Of a stretch of DNA of 64,000 nucleotides, positions 51,106-61,215 are shown piece after piece. The DNA is from Cylindrotheca closterium (Eukaryota; Bacillariophyta; Bacillariophyceae; Bacillariales; Bacillariaceae). Both the position numbers and the translations under genes were made by a program. The stretch spans positions 542,187-606,186 of the forward strand of contig CAKOGP040002424.1 in NCBI GenBank assembly GCA_933822405.4, read 5' to 3'. Position 1 is the stretch's first letter; each line of letters begins with the position of its first letter. The notes beneath the pieces were generated by a model, which was not told the DNA's origin, ran no database searches, and saw only the letters and a list, made by a program, of their open reading frames with translations.

Positions 51106-53903
51106 CTATAGCATGTAATTGTCCAACGGAATTGAAGCCCGCTTGGCGATGCGATCTGCCTCAGAGCGAGTCAGTGAGCACCAAAATCGAGCGCGGTCGA
51201 TATTCTCATTGGCATGTCGTCCAGCAGCACTTGCGGGGTGCAAGAATCCAAGATCAACCAGCTGCTTCAAATCCATATCCAGGCGGGTAGACCCTAGTGT
51301 TTGAATTCTCTTTTCGTCCATATCCGCAAAGACCCCAGCGTCCTTTGGGTTCAGCCGGACAAGGGTGACAAAAATAGAGAGGACTCTCTCCAATTGAAAC
51401 GGCCTAGGCCTAAGTGAAAACAACTGTTTGACTTCATTTGCAGAGGCGCTGAATGCGATAGTCTCTCCTTCTCCTTGCTGCGACTTGTTGTTTTTCCTCT
51501 TCTTTCCGTTTCCAGCCGAAGCAAAGAACTTTTTATCTTGATCTATTCGATTGCTTTGACAGATGAATGAGGCGAGTAGCAAGCAAAGTTGCAAGTGCGT
51601 CAGTTTGAGTTCATTCTGATGACATAGCTTTTTGTGACTTGACAAATCTAGCAGAAGACCAGTTGGGTCCTCTGACGAAAACGCCGATGTGAAACGTAGC
51701 AACTTCTGCCCAAGATGATTTAGTATTCTAGTTTCAATGATCGGGTCCACATCATTGGAAGCTGCCGAAGTCTGTGGCGCTACTACCTTCATTGTCTGAT
51801 GAATATTCTTGGGATGAATTGGGCGGATGAATACTGGCCATAAAGAACGACCAACCCGCAAGTAGTCGTTGATGTCTCTCGTCGAATCCGACAAAAATTG
51901 AATCAGAGAGGAAAGAAACGTATCTACCAATTTGTCAAAGAATTCCTTCTGGCAAGAGAAGCCTTTGGTATAGGAACCAGTTACTGTGTCTTGTGCGCGC
52001 TTTGCCTTCAGTATCTTTGCGGTGTGATGTTTAGGAAACTAATGAGATTCCAATACAACACTGTAGCAAATGCAACAAAGTCTTACCTTTTTGAAACAAT
52101 CGTTCCCCTTGTAGGCTGGAAATTGAACACACATCGGACGTAGTGCTGTCATCAGTGTTGCAGAAGCCTTGGTAGGGCCAGCAATGTTGTTTAATCCTTT
52201 TAATGATTCCAAGAACTTGTGAGCTTTCGATGTAGGTTCCCAACAATTTTGAGTCATCAAACACTGTGATACTTACGAGAACCCGGTAGCAATCGATTGG
52301 TGGTAACGACAACGAAACAAATGTTCAGCTGCATGACGCGTGGGAGCAACAAGAGCTCGGCCAGTACGTTCGATTTATCGTTTCTTCCATCCGATGATGA
52401 CATGGTGAGTAGACGTTCTGGGTTTTGGTCTAGGATCACAAAGCCGCAACGTTTGGATCGAGTCCCATAATATGGCAGCAGACTTCTCCCAAGTGCCATA
52501 ACTGCTGAGTGCGGACTCTCGATTCTATCGGTGGGTTTTGCCGCATCGTCATCATCATTTTCTGGATCGTTTGAGTGTATTTGGTTGGTCTTTGTGTGCT
52601 TCAATGAATCGTTAGTATCCATCACTTTCGCTGCCCGAGTCGGTTGGACACGTCTGGTATTCTCTTGGTCGATGTCGTCGTCGTTATTAGTTGTAGTGAC
52701 ATGCAGTGGCCGTTGTTGTTTTCTAGCTTCTGAGGACCCTTCCTCATTTTCATCCATAGTGCTGGATGCAGTTGCCACAGTTGCCACAGTTGCAACATCA
52801 TTCCCCCCGTTTTGCTTTCGTTTTCGCTTCCGTTGCTTGTTCTTCGATGAAGGGTTGGAATGGCGACGCTTCAAACTCGGTCGGAGTTGCTGGGATATGG
52901 AGACTATCAGCCTTCCAATGGTAGCTGGTTCCAGAGTCGCACAATTGATCAATGCAACCTCAGACTGAGGAACTCTATCTGTACTGAAGGTAGGTGGTGA
53001 CGAGTCCGCCCGTGCCAAGGCCAAGGTATCCCAAACTACAGAGGTTTTCCCAGTTCCAGTGCTCCCAATGACAAACAAAGGGGCGGGCACAAAGCCAGAG
53101 GATTGTTGTGGTTTTGATACCTGACCAATAGTAGATTGAAAAAGACTCAACAATCGTCGAATTTGTGGCTCTCGATGTGGGTATTGCTCTTCCAATTCTT
53201 TTACCAGCCCAGAGAACGACTTTGACTGAGGAGTCAATAGCCCAGAATTCCTCTTCATCAACATCCCTCTAGCTCTTGGTTTCTCATCATTTTCATCATC
53301 GTCATATTCATACTGCGTATCCTTCTTTTTGGCTTTGCCATTTTCCTCGCTGTTTCCCATGGCAGTCTGATAATCCCTGAATAGTTCTTGATGTCGCAGA
53401 GCATTTCGTTCCTTATTTCTTCGTCGCTTTTCCATCAGTGTCATACCATCTACTACATCCTCTTCCTCGTCTTCTGAGGATGACATGGCGGATGAATAAC
53501 TAGACTCGTCATGCTCGTCATTCAACTCGTGATCACTGACATCGTCGCCATCAGAATGAGGATCATTGGCTGATGCAAAATCCAGCTCTCGTTTGGAAGG
53601 TCCAGAGTGGTCAATATCCATACCCTCCTGGGTCTGAAAGCTCTGAGGAGATTCTTGAGTGGAAGGTACCGATGATGATCGAATATTTGTTCCATTTCGA
53701 GTTTCCTCGCCTTGTTCCACTGATGAAAAATTTGGTATGTAACGCCGAAAAGCATCTAAGAATCCGCCACTGTTGCCCTCCTCTTCATTTCCAGAAGTTC
53801 CAGGTTTCGCTCTTTTACGGGAGCTCATGGAATGACGGATGAGCCAAAACTGCAACCAACAGTAGACGACTCTTTCCGACCAACAACTGCAATACTTTTC
53901 CAA
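51106..53903 (-). CDS. ORC5: Origin recognition complex subunit 5
   Basis: Exons 53903-52277, 52145-52087 and 52014-51106 join in frame to 864 aa. ORC5 is an AAA+ subunit of the replication-origin loader. Visible: Walker A GSTGTGKT (280-287), VALINCATLEP, a Walker-B-like FVILDQNPERLL (about 488-499), splice-spanning PMCVQFPAYKGNDCFKK, and the ORC5 C-terminal domain with LCLLLASFICQSNRIDQDKKFF and LRPRPFQLERVLSIFVTL. It is much longer than typical ORC5 (about 430-480 aa) because of an acidic disordered N-terminus of about 270 residues and a 120-residue low-complexity insert inside the AAA+ domain. A second ATG at 53828 (MSSRKRAKPG) is a more likely start than the Trp/Cys-rich first one. Confidence 0.87.
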
Positions 53904-54129
53904 CTTGTCTTTGGTTTGTTTTTATGTTTTGAGTTGTTCCAAAACATTTCAGTTTTGTCTGTCTGTCGCATCGTCGAAATGAGTCCCGCCACGACCCATC
54001 AAAACTCAACCACAAACTTTTCGTTTCCAAACCACAACATCATTCAACTTTTGTCTGCTTTCAAACACGCAGACTACAAGCGAGCTGCAAGAGTGAATTA
54101 GAACGCGACGACAAGACAAAGAAGAAATC

Positions 54130-55854
54130 ATGGACATACCAACGGAAACGCCAGCATCGAGTTCATCATCATCTGATGGAAAAGAGGAACGCTACTTGGT
54201 ACTGATTGAATTTGCCTACCGACATCTTGACTTTCAAATAGCCGAGATTGAATCCGTCTTGGATATGCACGGTATCCAATTAGGAAGTCCTGACTGCAGA
54301 GTGTACCCACTACCAGGACAAGACGAAACAGGAAGGACAACCCCTGCCTCATCCAACCCCGAGCTTCGACGACCCTACCTCATTCTTTCCTTTCCCGCCA
54401 AGGATGCTTCGAAACTTTCCGACAATAGCAACAGCGTGGACCGATGGGGTCTGGTAACACGGGCCACCAACGAAAATGCTAGCATTGCCGAAATCTTGTC
54501 ACGATGTACACTCGTCAAGACCATTGTCGAATTGTGGGGTGCGTCAACGTCATCCTTGGACACGTGTGCCAAGGAATGTGGAGAATGGATCAAGAATACA
54601 AAGGTTGGACAGTCCATATTTGCCAACGTTGCGGGGGAACAAGAGAGTTGGAAGCTGACGGTCCACACACTGGGAACAAAGTATACACGAGAAGAACAAG
54701 CAGAAATGAGAGACAAGTTTTCCTATTTGGGCTTTCAAGGACCCGTCCAAATGAAGGAACCCAACCATGAATACGTTCTGATACGAGAAGTGGAAATGGA
54801 TGGCAAGGGATCTCCCTTGCATCCTCGTCACGGCATTGATAAGAATGTTATTCCAGAGCATGATAAACTACCGCCATTGGGACTCTATTTTGGCCGCCTG
54901 CTGGGCGGCAAATCCAAAAAGGGCCGAGGTGGATTGGAACAATATAACCTCAAAAACCGAGTCTACCTGGGTCCCACCAGCATGGATGCCGAACTTTCCT
55001 TTGTCATGACCAACTATGGTCAAGTCCAGAAGGGATCAGTCGTCTTTGATCCATTTGTGGGGACGGGTTCTATATTGTTATCCTGCGCCTTACGAGGGGC
55101 CTATTGCATGGGATCCGACATTGACATTCGGGTCTTGAAAGGGCGCAACAAGGAAGAAACCATTTGGAAGAATTTTGATCAGTACCATTTGAGGCGGCCG
55201 GAACTTTTGAGGACCGACAATGCTATCTATCACCGACACTTTCGACGACACCAGCCACTCTACGATGCGATAGTGTGCGATCCACCGTATGGAATCCGGG
55301 CAGGAGCCCGCAAGACGGGGTCTCGCAAAGATACACCTCGACCCATTCTAGAGGAACACCGACACGATCACATTGCACAAACCAAACCTTATCCCGTATC
55401 AGATGTCATGTCGGATTTGTTAGATGTAGCGGCGCGAACCTTGGTAATGAGTGGACGATTGGTGTATGTGATACCTTCCTTTCATGAATTCGATCCGCAC
55501 ACTGACTTGCCGCGACACGAGTGTTTGAAGTTAGTCCATTCTTGCTATCAACCGCTCCAGGCCGAATTGGGCCGTCGAATTGTGGTCATGAAGAAGATAA
55601 AGGATTATGATTTCTCCAAGCGAGATCACTACATGTCGAATATTTGGGTCAATGGGACGGAAAGTGCCGAGAAGTGTGCCAACTTACGGGATAAGATTCT
55701 GGAAGCCGCCAAGCAAAAGCCTGATTACGAGCGCAAGGCAGCTGTGCGACGACAAAAGCGAAAGGTACTCAAGGAGGAAAAGAAGGCGGCCAAGAAGAAG
55801 AAGAAGAAGAGATTGGGCGAAGACAATGATGAAGTGGAAGAGACACAATCATAG
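54130..55854 (+). CDS. TRM11: tRNA (guanine-10-N2)-methyltransferase, TRM11 family
   Basis: 574-aa single exon. TRM11, with its activator TRM112, methylates G10 of cytosolic tRNAs. The N-terminus (about 16-170) carries a THUMP-like region starting YLVLIEFAYRHLDFQIAEIESVL; the Rossmann methyltransferase follows with FDPFVGTGSILLSCAL (about 306-321, AdoMet loop) and the catalytic DPPYGIRAGARK (about 384-395). Length is somewhat above yeast TRM11 (433 aa), mostly in inserts and a Lys-rich tail (KKAAKKKKKKRLGE), which may favour RNA binding. It converges on the response-regulator gene with 96 bp between stops. Confidence 0.93.
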   Translation: MDIPTETPASSSSSSDGKEERYLVLIEFAYRHLDFQIAEIESVLDMHGIQLGSPDCRVYPLPGQDETGRTTPASSNPELRRPYLILSFPAKDASKLSDNSNSVDRWGLVTRATNENASIAEILSRCTLVKTIVELWGASTSSLDTCAKECGEWIKNTKVGQSIFANVAGEQESWKLTVHTLGTKYTREEQAEMRDKFSYLGFQGPVQMKEPNHEYVLIREVEMDGKGSPLHPRHGIDKNVIPEHDKLPPLGLYFGRLLGGKSKKGRGGLEQYNLKNRVYLGPTSMDAELSFVMTNYGQVQKGSVVFDPFVGTGSILLSCALRGAYCMGSDIDIRVLKGRNKEETIWKNFDQYHLRRPELLRTDNAIYHRHFRRHQPLYDAIVCDPPYGIRAGARKTGSRKDTPRPILEEHRHDHIAQTKPYPVSDVMSDLLDVAARTLVMSGRLVYVIPSFHEFDPHTDLPRHECLKLVHSCYQPLQAELGRRIVVMKKIKDYDFSKRDHYMSNIWVNGTESAEKCANLRDKILEAAKQKPDYERKAAVRRQKRKVLKEEKKAAKKKKKKRLGEDNDEVEETQS

Positions 55855-55950
55855 CAGCAGCAGCAATAGATACCACAAGCTGGTCTGTGTTTTCCAACTA
55901 GAAAAAGGCAATGCATCACTATAATTATAATTATAATAATAAATATGTTT

Positions 55951-57000
55951 CTAAGCTTTATATTTTGTGGATACGTACCCATGTTTCATGGCCCATCGCA
56001 CCAATTCGGTCCGCGTCCTGGTCCCCGTTTCCGAATACAGTTTAGTTAACATTCGATTGACGGAATCGACTGCAACTTCCCGTTTCGTTGCAACTTCGGT
56101 ATTGGTATACCCCTTACACACCAATTCCAGAACATCCCTTTCTGTATCTGTCAAAAAGACGTCCGTCTTCTTGACGACAGTCTGACTGTTTTGTTGCATA
56201 ATGAATTTGATATTTTCCATGTCCGTTTTGAGGTCCATCAGATCCCCATTCTTGCCACTCATTTGTTTTCTTCGTGTAATGATATTGTCCAAGATACTCA
56301 ATAGCTCTTCCGGATCAAAGGGCTTTGGAAGGTAGACATCGGCTCCCGCCTTGTAGCCATCAATTCGATCCTTGGTCATGGCCTTGGCCGTCAACAAAAT
56401 CACTGGGATTCTTGTCAACCGTTGGTCCTCTCGTATCAGACCAAGGAGTTCCAATCCATCTTTTCCCGGCATTCGAATATCGCTGACAATGGCGTCCGGT
56501 GTGATCAAGGCACCATCCACTGTCGGCTTGGCACAAACTTCCAACATGCTGTCCGCATCTGCGCACGCCGTAACTTGGTATCCATGGGAATATAAAAAGT
56601 CTCCGACTGCCAATCGAATGGGTTCTTCATCGTCTACTAGTACGACCCATCGTTTGTTGCGTTGGATGAATTTGCGGTTCAGTTCTTCTTCTGGTTCTAC
56701 TTGGTCTAATTTGTCATTGTACACGGTTTCTTCTACTACGGTTGCATTAATAGCATTTTTGGCCTTGGTGGTGTCTTCTTTGGTGGACATTCTCAGGGGA
56801 GAGACGGGAGAATGGTGCGAAATGGATGATATTATGGATGGGCACATTGGTGTGTGTCTTTGTTGCATTGGGTTCCACCTTGATAGCCCCATTCTCTCGA
56901 CTGATGAGAAAGCACCACCGTATTCCATCAAACAACCACATGTTATTATCAACGTGAAGCACAGCTGGAAGGAAGGTATTACGGCCTGCGGTGAATGCAT
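55951..57000 (-). CDS. Response regulator with LuxR-type HTH, plastid-type leader
   Basis: 349-aa single exon. A hydrophobic N-terminus (PSFQLCFTLIITCGCLMEYG) followed by GAFSS at 29-33 reads as a signal peptide plus aromatic plastid-import motif. The receiver (about 117-240) has LVDDEE, phospho-acceptor Asp174 in VSDIRMPGKDGLELL, LLTA and Lys226 in LPKPF. A LuxR/NarL-type HTH (about 283-342) has LTDTERDVLELVCKGYTNTEVA and TRTRTELVRWAM. Receiver-plus-LuxR proteins are bacterial in style; red-algal plastid genomes encode one as ycf29. A nuclear-encoded copy moved from the plastid and regulating plastid transcription is my inference. No cognate plastid kinase is visible here; the hybrid kinase at 13669 lacks a leader. 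Confidence 0.9.
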   Translation of the reverse strand: MHSPQAVIPSFQLCFTLIITCGCLMEYGGAFSSVERMGLSRWNPMQQRHTPMCPSIISSISHHSPVSPLRMSTKEDTTKAKNAINATVVEETVYNDKLDQVEPEEELNRKFIQRNKRWVVLVDDEEPIRLAVGDFLYSHGYQVTACADADSMLEVCAKPTVDGALITPDAIVSDIRMPGKDGLELLGLIREDQRLTRIPVILLTAKAMTKDRIDGYKAGADVYLPKPFDPEELLSILDNIITRRKQMSGKNGDLMDLKTDMENIKFIMQQNSQTVVKKTDVFLTDTERDVLELVCKGYTNTEVATKREVAVDSVNRMLTKLYSETGTRTRTELVRWAMKHGYVSTKYKA

Positions 57001-57372
57001 ATTTCAATTGTAGGCTGTGCTGTATTCTTTCAACCAATCGTTGATGGTAGCTACAGCGTGCAAGTTGACAATGATGGAGGAGTCAATACATACGCTTGAG
57101 ACGCCTCCTCAGAATTTTTGCTGGATGGAATGATGGATGTTCGCTTTCTTCGTCTTTCCAACTTTTTTCGACTTGTTCGACCTTTGGGAGCGACGCATGG
57201 ACGTTGAATGACCAGAGAATGTCCGACTTCAAATCCACGAAACCGAAATCAAAATCAACGACCACCATCTGTCATTATTCTTCTTGACACAGTGCCAGTA
57301 CCAGTACCACCAGGTAATAGTCACTTTTTCCCAACAGCCTACTTTTACATCTCTATCACCACTATTACTATC
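57001..57372. other. Divergent intergenic region, response regulator / Costars
   Basis: About 370 bp holding both promoters; a short CCAGTACCAGTACCA repeat at about 57295-57309. No gene seen. Confidence 0.5.
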
Positions 57373-57850
57373 ATGTCTACTCCAGTTTCATCACCAGTTG
57401 ACATCAAGAGCGAAGTCCTGAAATCGGATTCCATCATCTCCGAGCAGGCGGTACGTGAAAATTTCTCTTTTTGGAAAGGAGCACGCCACAACAAAAGTTC
57501 CAAAATGCTCTCCTCTTCCGCCAGTTGTTGTATTTATTGTTTGTCTCACCATTCTCCTTTCTCCCTTGCTTTGCTTTGCTTTGCTTTGCCTTTCCTACAA
57601 CAATATTCCACAGACTCGATTGGAAGAAGAGTGCCAACAGCTCTTGTCGGACATTAAGCGAATTGGTGAACCCGGCGAGCCCTTTGTCTTGTTTGGAGAT
57701 TTGTTTGATGACGATAACGTCCAAAACTACTACGAAGCATTGGTAGGGACTCTGAAATCTGCCAAGAAGCGTGGATTGATTGATTTCAAGGGACAAATGT
57801 TGCTCAAGGGAGCTCATGACAACGTCAAGATAACAATTCTGAATGCGTAA
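57373..57850 (+). CDS. Costars-family (ABRACL-like) protein
   Basis: Two exons, 57373-57450 and 57614-57850, join in frame to 104 aa. The second exon carries almost the whole conserved domain: LEEECQQLLSDIKRIG, FVLFGDLFDDDNVQNYYEALVGTLKSAKKRGLIDF and GQMLLKGAHDNVKI, a close match to Costars/ABRACL proteins, which bind or influence actin dynamics (motility, cytokinesis). The 26-residue exon 1 is polar and disordered. The intron contains a TTTGC pentanucleotide repeat. Cytosolic by absence of a leader. Confidence 0.92.
57567..57590 (+). repeat. TTTGC pentanucleotide microsatellite in Costars intron
   Basis: About four to five consecutive TTTGC units (cttgctttgctttgctttgc) within the intron, overlapping the pyrimidine-rich tract ahead of the 3' splice site at 57613. 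Confidence 0.85.
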
Positions 57851-58429
57851 TTTTTGTTGGACAGGGTGAATAGATATGTATTATATACATACACCATCCG
57901 GGGAAGGAACAGAAACGCATACATGTGATTGATCACTATCATCATCATCATCATCATCATCATTGTAGTAGTACCTTGCCGCGCAACCTGGATACCCCAC
58001 CTGCACCTACATCTACATCATTATACATTTTATTCACACAGTCATTTTCGCACATACCACCACACAAAAATCAGGCAAAAGGACAAATCCCAAGAGTTGA
58101 CGAAATCAAGCTCTGGTTTCAATTGTCTTTGTGTTTGTTGTTGTATTATAATACCTACCTACTTATTCTTACTAGATCTTGAGAAACTGAAAAACATATT
58201 GCTTGTACTGCAAGTGGCGAGCAAAACTAGAGCTAGTCAATCAGACTTTTGACTATAACACTTTTGTGAAGAATGGCAGAGCATCCAAGAAATATGAAAA
58301 ACATGACACGTGTCAAATCACCACATACTGTAGCCCTAGTCTGTAAAAACAAATTCAAATCTATGGTCTATTGATATATATATACATACATATTACAAGT
58401 ATTTTCAACAATACATCATAACTCTACTC
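57851..58429. other. Convergent intergenic region with ATC microsatellite
   Basis: About 580 bp. It contains an uninterrupted ATC run at 57938-57963 (about eight units) and a TATATATATACATACATA stretch near 58373-58390. Short ORFs across the ATC run are translation artefacts. No gene supported. Confidence 0.65.
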
Positions 58430-59833
58430 CTATTGAAGCAACCGTTCATACAATTGATAAAAGTAGGCCTTCCAGTCATGAGGATGAGGTTCTGACAAAT
58501 CCTCGTCAAACTGCCCTTCCTTTTTGCCAGCATCAAATTCGGCCAACGTCCATCCCGTTTCTTTTAAGGCATGTACGTGTTCCGCTTCTTCAATGTGATG
58601 AATGTCTCGATATTTCATCAACTCCTCCTTGCGTTTGTTGAGATAGGCTGGATGCGCCAAGACGTTCTTCAAGATTCCCTTGTAGCGATGGACCGTTTGT
58701 TCCCTCCGCTTGTTGGTCCATTCTTCGGGATCTTTGACCTGACCATTTGCAAGGAGGGACCGTTGTGACTTTAGCTTGGACACAATGTCCCAGGACATGA
58801 CTGCTTTCAGGGCCCGAAGAATGTTCTTGTTGGACTCCATCAAGTACATGAGTTCCGTTCGGTCCCAGCTAATGACTTGGACGTCATCGCTCATGGCAAT
58901 GACCGAACAGCACGAATTGACATTTCCACGCAGCAGCAACCCTGCGTGCAAGCCAGATTCGGAAATAAAGTTCCCCTGGTGCATCAAGTAGGTGGTGATC
59001 CCATCCCGTTGGACGTCCAAATCTCCCTGTAAAACCAATCGGACAAAGCGATTGTTTTCTCCCTGTTTGACCAAGACATCCCCACTTTTAAAAGTTTGTC
59101 GTTGTCCAGCATTGATCAGTTCTGCAAAATCAATCAGATCCATGACGTAAAAATGATGGTCGTGCATGTACATCATCAAGTCGTCCATTTGACCCGCAAA
59201 GAATCGATCCGTGTATACCTTCAGGACTCGATAGGAATTGATGAGAATAAAGAGGGCATTCCACTTGAAGGGAAGCCACAATATCCGTCCGTGAGGATGA
59301 AAGTAGGTGAATACCAACATGGCCGAGGAACCAGCAATGGCAATCAAACGAAGGTGCATAAAGTCTTCCACAGCATAGGACAATGCCACCAGTATAAAAG
59401 AAGAGTGACCAAAGGCTTCCGAGAGTGTATAAGTGCTGTATTGAGGAGAGATCCATCGTGGGATGGGTATTATTCTTGTCTTTCCGAGAGAGAGTCTGAG
59501 GCTTTGGATCCATCGAGCAATTGTGGAAGAATCGGAGGCATTCTCATTCTCGGCCATTGTGGTTTTCGTCCGTCGTCGTATCTGTGCGAACGATTTGGAT
59601 TGTAATCTTGATGATTGTGATGATTGTGATGATTTTGTTGCCCATTTTGTTCTTGTCCATAATAGTCGATGTTGTTGCCGTGACGACGAGTTGATTATTC
59701 TCCCACCATTACTCGTATGTGGTGACAATGGATGATGCGAAGTAGCATGCTTATTCGTTGTTTGTGTCACAATATTCCAGGAACGAGCAAAGGTTGCAAG
59801 TCTCCTGGTTGAAAGTCGACTTGATTGCATCAT
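58430..59833 (-). CDS. Popeye-like membrane protein with cyclic-nucleotide-binding-like domain
   Basis: 467-aa single exon. The basic N-terminus (SRLSTRRLATFARSW) looks like a mitochondrial presequence, then about 85 low-complexity residues. Hydrophobic segments at about 142-156, 161-178 and 190-205 include LPFKWNALFILINSYRVLKVY, which resembles the third helix of Popeye (POPDC) proteins. A cNMP-binding-like barrel (about 228-340) follows, with GDVLVKQGENNRFVRLVLQGDL, GNFISESGLHAG and VQVISWDRTELMYLM. The phosphate-binding cassette of classical PKA/CAP sites is not present; SESG sits where POPDC has DSPE. The C-terminal 120 residues are charged and helical. Popeye-like is my best reading; a generic cNMP-domain protein is the alternative. 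Location is uncertain. Confidence 0.75.
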   Translation of the reverse strand: MMQSSRLSTRRLATFARSWNIVTQTTNKHATSHHPLSPHTSNGGRIINSSSRQQHRLLWTRTKWATKSSQSSQSSRLQSKSFAQIRRRTKTTMAENENASDSSTIARWIQSLRLSLGKTRIIPIPRWISPQYSTYTLSEAFGHSSFILVALSYAVEDFMHLRLIAIAGSSAMLVFTYFHPHGRILWLPFKWNALFILINSYRVLKVYTDRFFAGQMDDLMMYMHDHHFYVMDLIDFAELINAGQRQTFKSGDVLVKQGENNRFVRLVLQGDLDVQRDGITTYLMHQGNFISESGLHAGLLLRGNVNSCCSVIAMSDDVQVISWDRTELMYLMESNKNILRALKAVMSWDIVSKLKSQRSLLANGQVKDPEEWTNKRREQTVHRYKGILKNVLAHPAYLNKRKEELMKYRDIHHIEEAEHVHALKETGWTLAEFDAGKKEGQFDEDLSEPHPHDWKAYFYQLYERLLQ

Positions 59834-60205
59834 GGTTTATGCAAGCTATTAGGTTTCTGCCAATGAGTTGTTGTGGGGTGGGCAATGGACACGCGAAAGG
59901 ATCACTTTCAACTTTGATACTACCGGTAGAAGTGCGATGCAAATTCACCTCTCCGACCTCTCGAGAATTCAAATCGAATACTACAACATGATTGGCTGAG
60001 CGGATTAGCCTTCCTTCGATCTTCGTCCGACCGTCAGTCGCTCATGAAACAGTTGACAACCATCATCTTTTTCCGTTCTCCAGTTCCAATAGATAGTCGA
60101 TGTTTCACAGAACACATCACATCTCATCTCATCTCATCTCTACCACGAGAACCAACCACAAGCGTGTATTTTCAATTTTGAGAACAGTACTATAACACGG
60201 CAAAT
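59834..60205. other. Divergent intergenic region, Popeye-like / RbfA
   Basis: About 370 bp holding both promoters. A short ATCTC pentanucleotide repeat lies at about 60120-60141, just upstream of the RbfA gene. No gene seen. Confidence 0.55.
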
Positions 60206-61109
60206 ATGAACTGCCTTTTGATGATTGCCACAATCTGCGCTCTGTTCGTACAACTAGGAGCAGCCTTTACGACACTGCAACCACCACCTCAATCACCATC
60301 CTCCATGCGAACAGCACTATCACAACCACAACGACGACATTCTAGCAGCACGGCACTCTCGGTGTATTTTCAAAAGGGCGCTCGCAGCAACAATAATCGT
60401 GGAAAAGAAAAATCCAAACGCCAATACCGCGTCAATCAATTGGTCCAATCCGAATTGGGCAAGATCATTCACACTGGAATCATCAAGGGCGATTGCGAGT
60501 ATTTGGACGACGACTTGCGAAAACGCATTTCCATTGTCAATGTGGACGTCTCTCCCGATTTGCGACAAGCCCGGGTGACCACCTCGATTCGAAACGCGTC
60601 GAGCGACAGCAGCAGCAATAATGCCATGGACAAGCGACGAGCCTATTCCTGGTTGGTCCAAAATACCTACGCCTTGCGTCATACCTTGGCACAGAAAATG
60701 TCGCACATGAAGTCGTCACCTTCCTTGACCTTTGTGCAAGTGGATGTAGCGGCAGCTGTTGGTAAGATTTCTTTTGTTGCTGATGTTGTTGCTGTTGTTG
60801 TTGTTGTTGTTGTGGATAGTTTTGGAGGTTACTGTACCTCTGTGGATTATGTGTTCTTTGATTGTTTTGTGATGCCGCTCACAATCATTCTTCTTCTGCT
60901 TCTTGTCTACTGTAGATGTCATGTACTTGATTGAAAAGGTATCATCAGGATATGGAAGAGAAAAGGTTGGAGAATTTGGAGGGGATGACAATTCTCTGCC
61001 GAGAGGGTTCATTGATGATATGGACTTTGATGAAGAGCTCGAGGATCATGAATGGGATGACGAAGATGATGATTTCTTTGATCTAGAAGAGGGAGATGGA
61101 GAGGATTAA
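60206..61109 (+). CDS. rbfA: Ribosome-binding factor A (RbfA), plastid-targeted
   Basis: Two exons, 60206-60761 and 60916-61109, join in frame to 249 aa. RbfA helps mature the bacterial-type small ribosomal subunit (16S 5' end), here that of the plastid. The signal peptide (residues 1-19) is followed by AAFTTLQP, an aromatic plastid-import motif, then a Gln/Ser/Arg-rich transit stretch. The RbfA KH-like domain (about 72-205) has RQYRVNQLVQSELGKII, ISIVNVDVSPDLRQARVTTSI and, across the splice, VDVAAAVDVMYLIEKV. The C-terminal about 35 residues are extremely acidic, a feature not found in bacterial RbfA. The 154-bp intron contains a TTG/GTT-rich run. Confidence 0.92.
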
Positions 61110-61215
61110 ATTGCTTCTTGTATACCTATTAGTAACGAATATAATACAGAATTTGAATATAATACATAAACTCATTTTCGAATTTGTATTAGAGGTACTG
61201 TGTAGAGGAATATTT

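Noticed and set aside
56372..57013. 213-codon plus-strand ORF opposite the response regulator
   Set aside because: Shadow of the receiver-coding sequence; Ser/Arg-rich with no domain.
57925..58252. His/Ile-rich ORFs across the ATC repeat
   Set aside because: Products of a trinucleotide microsatellite read in different frames.
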